Shown here piece by piece: positions 28,732-36,509 of a DNA stretch of 64,000 bases (position 1 is the stretch's first letter; each line of letters begins with the position of its first letter). The position numbers and the translations under genes were made by a program. Under the pieces are notes generated by a model. It made no database searches. It saw only the letters and a program-made list of their open reading frames with translations, and was not told the DNA's origin. Origin of the DNA: Selenihalanaerobacter shriftii (GTDB lineage: Bacteria; Bacillota; Halanaerobiia; Halobacteroidales; Acetohalobiaceae); the NCBI RefSeq assembly GCF_900167185.1, contig NZ_FUWM01000014.1:1-64000 (forward strand), in the 5' to 3' direction.

Positions 28732-29232
28732 GTGGCGACTTTAACAGCACAGATATTAGTAGGTGGGAGTCACCCCAATCAGGGAGGTATTAACCCGAGT
28801 CATTATTTATTTTTATCGGAAAATAGTCGGCCTGCCTGGATGTTAATGCCCGAGAATATTTTTTCTGAGGAAAAAGAAGAAAATAAAATTGTCTGGATTC
28901 CTACTTTAGAGAATATATTAGAAGATGCCTTATTAATGATAGGAATCTATGTATTAAAGGATGAGGAATTATGTAAGCTAGCCGAGGAGTATTTTGATGA
29001 TTTTGAAACAGACCATATAGAATTATATGAGGATATTAGTGAGGAGAATCGGAATAAATTATATAAAAAATGTCGAGAGTTAGAACAAAATTATAAAATT
29101 GTAATTACGAGTTTTGATGGAGACCGATTTGGTAATCAGCTTAAGGTCTTAGAAGAGTATGATATAGATGTGAGTGTATGTACGCCTAAATATACTCGGC
29201 ATTATTCACAATGGCAGGATAAGGTTAGATAA
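28732..29232 (+). CDS. conserved-looking hypothetical protein
   Basis: 166 aa from the GTG at 28732; AAGGAG at 28717-28722 abuts the in-frame ATG at 28723, so the GTG is the better start. N-terminus MATLTAQILVGGSHPN followed by GGINPSHYLFLSEN, then an acidic body and a basic C-terminal tail. No domain recognised. Soluble, no signal peptide. It is separated from sbcC by 169 bases in which I see no gene. Confidence 0.6.
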   Translation: MATLTAQILVGGSHPNQGGINPSHYLFLSENSRPAWMLMPENIFSEEKEENKIVWIPTLENILEDALLMIGIYVLKDEELCKLAEEYFDDFETDHIELYEDISEENRNKLYKKCRELEQNYKIVITSFDGDRFGNQLKVLEEYDIDVSVCTPKYTRHYSQWQDKVR

Positions 29233-29355
29233 GGCTTTGGGGGAGGGGTAAATTGATAGGAATAACATATTTCCAGATAGGTTTAATAATTAACTGTTAA
29301 AAGAGTAGATTCTAGATGTCATTGAAGCTGGGGGTTGAATTTTGACGATGTGATA

Positions 29356-29748
29356 TTACTTATGTTCTTTATTCTTAATTACTTTAATAATGTCTATAAT
29401 TTGATGAACAGTTTCTGAATTGAGATCTTTAGTTTGTTTAATCATTAATTGTAAATCCTTTCTTAAAAATAAATGTTTGCAAAGCTCTAAAAGTTTTGGG
29501 TTATTTGAGATTGCCTCTCTAATTTTATGAGGGATTCCATCATATTGCTTTTCACATTCTCCTAATAAATAACTAACACTTGTATTAAGAGCATTAGCAA
29601 TATCTTTGAGTCTATTTAATGATGGATTACTACGATTATTTTCAATATCACTAATAAAAGAAGGTGAAATATCAGTTTTGCTAGCTAGTTCTCTTAAAGT
29701 TAGCTTTTTTTCTTTTCTTATTGATTTAATTTTCTCTCCAATAGTCAT
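29356..29748 (-). CDS. XRE-family transcriptional regulator
   Basis: 130 aa, transcribed leftwards. N-terminal HTH_3 (residues 3-62): IGEKIKSIRKEKKLTLREL, SPSFISDIENNRSNPSLNRL, SVSYLLGE. The C-terminal half is helical with no motif I know. It is divergent from the defence island. The 382-base gap in between contains several TACGTA-centred sites, candidates for its operators. Probably the local repressor of the island. Confidence 0.88.
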   Translation of the reverse strand: MTIGEKIKSIRKEKKLTLRELASKTDISPSFISDIENNRSNPSLNRLKDIANALNTSVSYLLGECEKQYDGIPHKIREAISNNPKLLELCKHLFLRKDLQLMIKQTKDLNSETVHQIIDIIKVIKNKEHK

Positions 29749-30130
29749 TTAGCTTCCTCCTTATGTTTCAAATATATTATACTATTTTCATATAGAAAAA
29801 TAAAGGAAAATAATATTCAATTTACATGTAAGATAGATTATGCTAGAGCTTTTGTTAGTTATTTACGTATAAAAAAGGTTAATTGGCATAACTGCTTTTG
29901 ATTATTTTACGTAAATAATGTACAATAAATAATAAGATAGTAAAATTAAATAGAAGAACAACTAGATCAATACGTATATTTTGAAATTTATATATAGTGA
30001 GGTGATATTTTTTACTTATAATTTACGTAAATAACGTATAAAAAGTGATGTGTACCATTGATAAATTGTTTAGTTATACTTATTAATTATATGGATTTGA
30101 AGAGTATAATACTTTATAAGGAGAGTTAAG
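29749..30130. promoter_or_regulatory. divergent regulatory region with TACGTA operator-like sites
   Basis: Sites built on TACGTA occur at 29864-29869, 29908-29913, 29971-29976 and 30024-30029. Two are extended near-identically: TTTACGTAAATAATGTA (29907-29923) and TTTACGTAAATAACGTA (30023-30039). A third (GTTATTTACGTATAA, 29858-29872) reads like the reverse orientation. A TATAAT at 30105-30110 precedes the gene at 30131, and a TATAAT on the minus strand near 29775 precedes the XRE gene. No ORF here is worth calling. Confidence 0.55.
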
Positions 30131-31057
30131 ATGAAAATATTAAAATTAGAAAGAAAAGCACTGAATTTAATAAGAAATTTATTCTTAGAATATAATAAAA
30201 TAGTAGTGATTTGTAGTTGGGGAAAAGACTCGCTAACAGTTTTACATTTAGTTAAAAGAGTAGCCGATAAATTAGATAAAAAGTTTGATGTATTATGGAA
30301 TAACACATTACTTCATTATCCAGATATTTATAAAGTAAAAGATGAATTAGAAGATAAATGGGATTTAAATATTATTGAAACAAGGCCTGCTAATATAGAT
30401 AATGGAGAAGTAGAGATTAAAAATCCAAATTATTGGAATATAGTTGATCATTACGGTTTTCCAGGACTAGATGGCTCGGATAGAAGTAAACGAGCTAATA
30501 GTGTTTGTTGTTACTATCTTAAGAAAAAACCAACTAAAAGTGTAATTAAGAAAAATAATTGGGATTTAATGTTTGATGGATTAACAGCATTTGAAAGTGA
30601 CAGAAGGTATATGAATATTAGAGAATACTCTTTAAAACATAAGCATAAAGGATATGGTTTAGTTAAATGTCATCCAATAGGATGGTGGAGGGTTAAAGAT
30701 GTATGGGATTATATTGAAAAATATGACATTAGATATCCTCAAGTTTATGATAATGAAGTGCAAAACTACACTAAATATGGATATACAGAATCTATATGTG
30801 GTCATCTAGTAGATAGGAGCATAAGAAGTGGCTGTTGGGCTTGTACTTTACCTATTTCTCATACACCTGGTAAGCTAAGGCAGTTAAGAATTTATTATCC
30901 TAAAATGCACGAATATTTAATGAAAAAAGCTGGATTAGCAAAGGAAATAGCTAAAAGGAAATTAAGTAGTAAGGGAGATTCAATTAATGAGCGTTTTACA
31001 GATGATATAAGAGATTATTGGCTAGAAAGAAGGCCTTGTTTTTTTGATCAGGTGTAA
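30131..31057 (+). CDS. stand-alone PAPS-reductase-family (SspD/DndC-like) protein
   Basis: 308 aa. N-type ATP pyrophosphatase fold with the PP-loop SWGKDS (residues 29-34). Cysteine placement resembles the phosphorothioation enzymes: a CC pair in SVCCYYLKK, then C in ESICGHL, then SGCWACTLP, matching WCCTIFK and VGCWCCPNN of the protein at 33716. An Fe-S cluster is likely. It has its own promoter region and a palindromic terminator, so it is not in the main operon. True function is unknown: perhaps a second sulfur-insertion specificity, or a dissimilar adenylyl-sulfate enzyme. Confidence 0.78.
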   Translation: MKILKLERKALNLIRNLFLEYNKIVVICSWGKDSLTVLHLVKRVADKLDKKFDVLWNNTLLHYPDIYKVKDELEDKWDLNIIETRPANIDNGEVEIKNPNYWNIVDHYGFPGLDGSDRSKRANSVCCYYLKKKPTKSVIKKNNWDLMFDGLTAFESDRRYMNIREYSLKHKHKGYGLVKCHPIGWWRVKDVWDYIEKYDIRYPQVYDNEVQNYTKYGYTESICGHLVDRSIRSGCWACTLPISHTPGKLRQLRIYYPKMHEYLMKKAGLAKEIAKRKLSSKGDSINERFTDDIRDYWLERRPCFFDQV

Positions 31058-31094
31058 ATAAATGAGAATAAAGAATGATAAAGGAAATCAGATA

Positions 31095-31126
31095 AACATA
31101 CTTTATATATAAAGTATGTTTTTTCT
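31095..31126. terminator. perfect palindromic terminator
   Basis: A 26-base perfect palindrome (AACATACTTTATA plus its complement, 31095-31120) followed by a T-run. It separates the stand-alone PAPS-reductase gene from the SspE-like gene. Confidence 0.88.
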
Positions 31127-31254
31127 TTTGGATTAATAATTTGGTTATTTTATTAAAATCGTGGGTGTATAATTAAATAATATTATGTATCTTTAGACAC
31201 TATATAATAGATTAATTAGAATTAATGACTTATTTTGGAACAAAAATTATATTA

Positions 31255-31283
31255 TTGAAACAGGAAATTAGTGGTTTTATAGT
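31255..31283 (+). promoter_or_regulatory. sigma-A-type promoter for the sspE-like gene
   Basis: TTGAAA (31255-31260), 17-base spacer, TATAGT (31278-31283), about 90 bases before the ATG at 31374. The rest of the 316-base gap 31058-31373 holds the terminator at its left and no gene. Confidence 0.55.
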
Positions 31284-31373
31284 GTAATAGTATAGTAAGG
31301 ATTAATTTTAAAATATTATTTCTGATAATACTCTAAAGATTGCATTATATAGCAAAGGAAGGAGAAAACTGAT

Positions 31374-33503
31374 ATGGGGTATTCTAGTGTATCTATAGAA
31401 TTAGTAGATATATTTAAAAATCTTAATGAAAAGAAATTATTATTACCTAATTTTCAAAGAGAATTTGTATGGGGAAAGAGTGATCAAAAAGCTTTATTAG
31501 CATCATTTTTTGTAGGTTTGCCGATTGGAAGTTTTTTATTTTTAGAAGGTCCTAAAGATGAATATCCATCTAAAGAACTAGGAAAGAAAAAAGGGATTAT
31601 TGATTATGAAGAAATTAAACCAAGATACGTAGAATTTCTATTAGATGGTCAACAAAGAATAACGACTTTAAAATCAATATTTACGGATATTTTCGAAAAT
31701 AATGAGAATATAAATGATTTTAAAACTGAACATACGAATACCTTTGGAAAGATAAGAAGGCGATGGTTTATTAAAATCGAAGATGAGGATGCAGAAGAAT
31801 TTTTTAATTTTGAAGATCTTAAATTTGATGAATATAAGTATAAATATACTGAACCTCAAGATATTGAGGAAATGTTTACATATGAAAAGGTCAATAGAAC
31901 TAAAAGTAAAGATAAATGGTATAATCCACTTTATAAACTGGAGAATAATTTATCTAAAGAAGAGTATAGGGAAAGAGTAATAGGAAATGCCGTTAAAGAA
32001 AAAAGAATTCCTTTATTCTTTCTAACAGAGACATATAGTGAAAAGATTTATCAAACAGAAATAAATTATAGAGATACAGTTATTTATAAGATCTTGCAAA
32101 AAATCGCTATTAACAAACATGGAACTGATCCAGAAGTATATCCAAAAGTGATTGATTGGACTAAAGATGTATATGATTATTTAAAAGGGCGATTTGCACA
32201 GGATTTACATATTATTAAGGTTCCTTCTGAAGAAAAAGGAAGAGCTATTCCTATTTTTGAGAATATAAATTCTGGAGGAACTGCGTTAGATACTTTTGAT
32301 TTAATAGTAGCAAAGGCTGCAGATAAATCTACAGATGGTCATAGAATATATAATGATGAAAAAGAGTCACTTAGAAATGCAATTAGAAGTAAATTGAAAA
32401 ATGAGATAAAAAAAGCAAATTATGAAGCTTTCAAAACAAATGATATGATGAGTTTGCCAGAAAATTGGACGCCTACATTGGTATACTTTGATACTAGCAA
32501 AGATATGTATAAAAAGTTTAAAGATCAGTATTTGAATTTATTATCAGTAGTTTCTTATTTAGAGGATTATGCAAATGTAGAGAATATTAAGGGAGATTTC
32601 TTTAAAAAGGATAAAATATTAGATTTGAAAGCTCAACAGATTAATAATAATACTTTTGAGGTTTTAGAGGCATTAATTAATACAGGGATGTTTTTACAGT
32701 TTAGATGTGGAATTACAAGTATAAATGATTTATCTTATAAACTAATGTTATTACCTATTGCTTATGTAATGTTAGACCATGGAGTTTCCATTTATAAAGA
32801 GGAAGAGAAATTAAATTTATTAGAAATTTGGTATTGGTATTCTTTATTCAGCGGAACATATAGGGATAATAAAAATAAACGTTGCTTAGAAGATATAGAA
32901 TTATTGTATGAAGTTATCATTAACGATAATACTCAAAAACTTGAAGATTTTATGGAAGAATATAGAGGTAGGTTTTTAAACTTTACTGATTACTCAGATA
33001 AGAACACCTTAATTAATAATGATGATGTTCCAAATGCTATCAAAAATACAATTCGTCAATACTTATTAAGCAGATGTCCTAATGATCTTTTAGAGAATAA
33101 CAAACGAATTTCTGCTTGGAAGATTTCTAAGAATGATATAGATGTAGAATTTCATCATATAATTCCATTAGGTTCAGATTTAATAAATAAGGTAAAAGAA
33201 TCAGAAACAAAGTTAAGAGATAAAAAAGATCATATATTGAATAGTCCATTAAATTTAACTCCTATATTAAAGGGTACTAATAAAAGTATTTCAAGTATGG
33301 CTATTAATAATTATTTAGATAAAGTATCTGGATTATCTAAAGAAAGACATTGTTTACCAAATGAAAGGATAGCAGATGAATATGTAGCTAATGAAATATT
33401 CTATAAAGAATTTTTAGCAGAAAGATTTAAACAGATAAAAAGAAAGATTAGAGTAGAGTTTGAAAATTTATCATCAAATACTAACATTAATATTAATTTT
33501 TAA
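31374..33503 (+). CDS. sspE: SspE-like DUF262/DUF1524 phosphorothioate-sensing nuclease
   Basis: 709 aa. The N-terminal DUF262 (ParB/GmrS-like nucleotidase) has LPNFQREFVWGKSDQ, the signature DGQQR (residues 91-95) and NSGGTALDTFDLIVAKA. The C-terminal DUF1524 HNH nuclease has EFHHIIPLGSD (from residue 592) and NSPLNLTPILKGTNKSIS. SspE proteins are reported to sense single-strand phosphorothioate marks, hydrolyse nucleotide in the DUF262 domain and nick phage DNA. It is encoded immediately upstream of the sspDBCA-like operon but between its own promoter and terminator. Confidence 0.85.
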   Translation: MGYSSVSIELVDIFKNLNEKKLLLPNFQREFVWGKSDQKALLASFFVGLPIGSFLFLEGPKDEYPSKELGKKKGIIDYEEIKPRYVEFLLDGQQRITTLKSIFTDIFENNENINDFKTEHTNTFGKIRRRWFIKIEDEDAEEFFNFEDLKFDEYKYKYTEPQDIEEMFTYEKVNRTKSKDKWYNPLYKLENNLSKEEYRERVIGNAVKEKRIPLFFLTETYSEKIYQTEINYRDTVIYKILQKIAINKHGTDPEVYPKVIDWTKDVYDYLKGRFAQDLHIIKVPSEEKGRAIPIFENINSGGTALDTFDLIVAKAADKSTDGHRIYNDEKESLRNAIRSKLKNEIKKANYEAFKTNDMMSLPENWTPTLVYFDTSKDMYKKFKDQYLNLLSVVSYLEDYANVENIKGDFFKKDKILDLKAQQINNNTFEVLEALINTGMFLQFRCGITSINDLSYKLMLLPIAYVMLDHGVSIYKEEEKLNLLEIWYWYSLFSGTYRDNKNKRCLEDIELLYEVIINDNTQKLEDFMEEYRGRFLNFTDYSDKNTLINNDDVPNAIKNTIRQYLLSRCPNDLLENNKRISAWKISKNDIDVEFHHIIPLGSDLINKVKESETKLRDKKDHILNSPLNLTPILKGTNKSISSMAINNYLDKVSGLSKERHCLPNERIADEYVANEIFYKEFLAERFKQIKRKIRVEFENLSSNTNININF

Positions 33504-33545
33504 TTTTATTCTTTATACTATTTTTAAGAAAGCAATTATATATAT

Positions 33546-33586
33546 TAACTTTTAAGTTAATATTAAACATATAAAAGTTATTTTTT
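33546..33586 (+). terminator. terminator after the sspE-like gene
   Basis: TAACTTTTA pairs with TAAAAGTTA and is followed by TTTTTT (33581-33586). It uncouples the effector from the modification operon. Confidence 0.7.
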
Positions 33587-33715
33587 GCAAATAAAATTCT
33601 CTTACTATGAATAACAAATTATTAGTAGTTTTTCATAATATTAAATATTATATCTTATTAATCTAGCAGGATATTTAATATCAACATTGAATAAGTAAAA
33701 TTAGGTGATATATAT

Positions 33716-35596
33716 ATGCAGATATTTTGGTGTAAGAATTGTGAGGTTCCAATCTTATATACAGCAAATAAAAATAATAATAAAGTTAAGTTTAATCCTT
33801 ATTTTGATTTAGAAGATGAAGGAGTTGAAGAAGTTTTAGAACAAGGTAATCCAAGAGACTATTCTAAATTGCTTGATTTGAAATCAATTGTCAATCAAGC
33901 TATCAAGAACAAACGTAGTAAGGATTCTATTGAAGAAATCTTTAACCGAATTCAAAATAAAATCTATGGTGAGAAATGCCCTCAGTATATTAAAGAAATA
34001 GCTATTAAATATGCTGATTATAAAATGCATGATTTACAGAATTTTGAAGAGGATTCAAAGGAACATACATGTCCTGAATGTGGTACTAAAGTTCATTATA
34101 TAAGTAAAGATATTAGACCAGTATTTATGGAAGAACGGATCATGCTCAGTATTCTTTTAGAAGAAGATTTGACAGAAGAAAATATTTGGAACGGGGCTGG
34201 TAATCGATATATTATTAACGGTGAGTCTAGTGATATAGTAATAAGTGAGTTATATGAGGTAGATAATTTAGATGAGAAGATTATTAAAATTCAAAAAAGA
34301 GTTAAAGGTAGTAATAAAAAAATAGATTTTTCTAAATTTATTGAAGTTAATAAAGATCATTTTAATTACATAGATAAGAATGCTATTGACTTTATTAAAA
34401 GAGTAAAGAAAGTTTTTAAGCAAAGGTTAAGCCTAGTATCCTTTAGTGGTGGAAAAGACTCCACAGTAGTTTCTGATCTTGTAACTAGAGCATTAAATAC
34501 TCAAGATGTTTTACATGTTTTTGGTGACACAACACTAGAGTTTCCTTATACCTATGAATATGTACAGCGGCTAAAGGAGCGACCTAAACGTCCTCCTTTT
34601 CTTCCTGTAGACACTTCAAATCAGGACTTTATGGAATTATCTAATCAATTTGGACCACCAACTCGAGTGATGCGGTGGTGCTGTACTATTTTTAAGACTG
34701 GTCCAATCGGTAAGTTATTTAGACAGATTGCTGGGCAGCAAAAAATTCTTACTTTCTATGGGGTAAGGCGTTCAGAATCAATAAGTCGAAGTAATTATGA
34801 TAAGATTACAGAAAGTCCGAAAATTTCTAAACAATTAGTGATTTCACCAATTGTTGATTGGCATGATGCGGATGTTTGGCTTTATCTTTTAACAAGAGGA
34901 ATAGACTTTAATTATGCTTATCGCTTAGGCTTTGCTCGGGTAGGTTGTTGGTGTTGTCCTAATAATTCTAAGTGGTCTGAATTCTTGTGTAAGATATTTA
35001 TGGAAGAACGTTCTAGGGAGTGGCGTGATTTCTTAATTGAATTTTCAAAAAAGATAGGTAAACCTGATCCAGAGGTATATGTAGATACAGGAAAGTGGAA
35101 AGCTAGACAAGGTGGTGCTGGTGTAAATACAGGAAATATTAAATTAGAAGCTAAACCTTGTGGTTTAGGAGATAATGCTAAGAATTATGATCTAAAACGT
35201 CCTATTAATGAAGGATTATATGAATTCTTTAAACCATTTGGTATTATTAATAAAGAACTCGGTGATGAAATGTTAGGTGAGGTATATATATTAGATTATA
35301 AAACTAAGGAGCCCCGTTTTAAATTACAGGGTAATCTAGGAAAAAAGCAGCTTAAGGTACAAGTTTTACAAGATAAATATGTTACATTATTATTTCAACG
35401 TATAGAATGTCAATTAAGGAAGTATCAATTTTGTGTTAATTGTTCTGCTTGTGCTAATGTTTGTGCATATGATGCAATAGATTTAAAAGATGGTTATCAA
35501 ATTGATGAAACAAATTGTGTTAGGTGTATGGAGTGTATCGCTCATTTTAATCGTGGGTGTTTAATTACTAAAACGATGAAGATAAAGGGACAGTAA
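33716..35596 (+). CDS. sspD: SspD-like phosphorothioation ATP pyrophosphatase with ferredoxin tail
   Basis: 626 aa. Order of domains: zinc-ribbon-like pairs (CKNC near residue 5, CPEC near 118), a PAPS-reductase PP-loop SGGKDS (residues 244-249), Fe-S cysteines in RWCCTIFK and VGCWCCPN, and a C-terminal dicluster ferredoxin segment with CVNCSACANVC and CVRCMEC. The SspD/DndC family activates the DNA phosphate and inserts sulfur delivered by the desulfurase. First gene of a close-packed operon with sspB-, sspC- and sspA-like genes. The fused ferredoxin suggests internal electron supply. Confidence 0.85.
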   Translation: MQIFWCKNCEVPILYTANKNNNKVKFNPYFDLEDEGVEEVLEQGNPRDYSKLLDLKSIVNQAIKNKRSKDSIEEIFNRIQNKIYGEKCPQYIKEIAIKYADYKMHDLQNFEEDSKEHTCPECGTKVHYISKDIRPVFMEERIMLSILLEEDLTEENIWNGAGNRYIINGESSDIVISELYEVDNLDEKIIKIQKRVKGSNKKIDFSKFIEVNKDHFNYIDKNAIDFIKRVKKVFKQRLSLVSFSGGKDSTVVSDLVTRALNTQDVLHVFGDTTLEFPYTYEYVQRLKERPKRPPFLPVDTSNQDFMELSNQFGPPTRVMRWCCTIFKTGPIGKLFRQIAGQQKILTFYGVRRSESISRSNYDKITESPKISKQLVISPIVDWHDADVWLYLLTRGIDFNYAYRLGFARVGCWCCPNNSKWSEFLCKIFMEERSREWRDFLIEFSKKIGKPDPEVYVDTGKWKARQGGAGVNTGNIKLEAKPCGLGDNAKNYDLKRPINEGLYEFFKPFGIINKELGDEMLGEVYILDYKTKEPRFKLQGNLGKKQLKVQVLQDKYVTLLFQRIECQLRKYQFCVNCSACANVCAYDAIDLKDGYQIDETNCVRCMECIAHFNRGCLITKTMKIKGQ

Positions 35597-35619
35597 ATAT
35601 ATATTAGTGAGGGATGAAA

Positions 35620-36492
35620 ATGAGTTATAGTTTTGCACGACACGAAACTTTTCATATTAGGACCGGTTGGTTACGTAAAGGATTGAAAGCGATTGAAAAG
35701 AATAATCATATATTTTTAGAAACGATTCCAGCAATGGATGAATTGGGGATAGGTAAAAATATGATTTCTTCTCTGAGGTATTGGTTACAGGTCACTGGTT
35801 TGACTGAAGAGGATTATGATTCTAATCGGCAAAAAATTCAAGAGAAAAAAGAATTAACTGGGATAGTTTTGAATTATGATGAATATTTCGAAGATCCATC
35901 TACTTTTTGGCTATTACATTTTAATTTATGTAGAAATAAAGAGGTTGCTACAACTTGGTATTGGTTCTTTAATCACTTTAATTATTTAGAATTTGATAAA
36001 GAATTATTTGTTGAAGAGTTGATTAATTACATTAGGAGAACTGGAGAAGAACCTCCAGCTAAAAGTTCATTAGAAAAAGATTTTAATACTTTTAAAAGAA
36101 TGTATCTATATGATCCAGAAGATAATAATTCTCCAGAGGATTCATTACAGTCACCTTTTAGTGAATTAAAATTAATTACTAAAGTTGACACAGACACGTA
36201 TGCAGTGAATAGGCCAAGTATTGATACTTTACCTCCTAGAATATTATTCTATTCTTTATTATTAAGTTTAGAAGCTGGAACTAAATCTGTTAATGTAGAA
36301 GAAGTATTAAATCAAGAGAACTCAATTGGACGACTATTTAAATTAAATATCAGTTTATTATATGAATATTTAGAAAAACTACAAGAAATTGGATATTTGC
36401 ATTTAGACAAGCATGCTGGATTAAATTCTATCCAGTTACGAGAATTATCTCAAGATAAAGTATTAGAAGATTATTATGGAATAAAAAAATAA
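35620..36492 (+). CDS. sspB: SspB-like DUF4007 protein
   Basis: 290 aa from the second ATG (35620); GTGAGGG at 35607-35613 abuts the first ATG at 35614, so the second is better spaced. The N-terminus YSFARHETFHIRTGWLRKG is the DUF4007 signature. SspB is reported to be a DNA nickase needed for single-strand phosphorothioation. No known nuclease motif is evident to me here. It lies between sspD- and sspC-like genes with 18-23 base gaps. Confidence 0.83.
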   Translation: MSYSFARHETFHIRTGWLRKGLKAIEKNNHIFLETIPAMDELGIGKNMISSLRYWLQVTGLTEEDYDSNRQKIQEKKELTGIVLNYDEYFEDPSTFWLLHFNLCRNKEVATTWYWFFNHFNYLEFDKELFVEELINYIRRTGEEPPAKSSLEKDFNTFKRMYLYDPEDNNSPEDSLQSPFSELKLITKVDTDTYAVNRPSIDTLPPRILFYSLLLSLEAGTKSVNVEEVLNQENSIGRLFKLNISLLYEYLEKLQEIGYLHLDKHAGLNSIQLRELSQDKVLEDYYGIKK

Positions 36493-36509
36493 AGGGAAAG
36501 TGATAGGCT

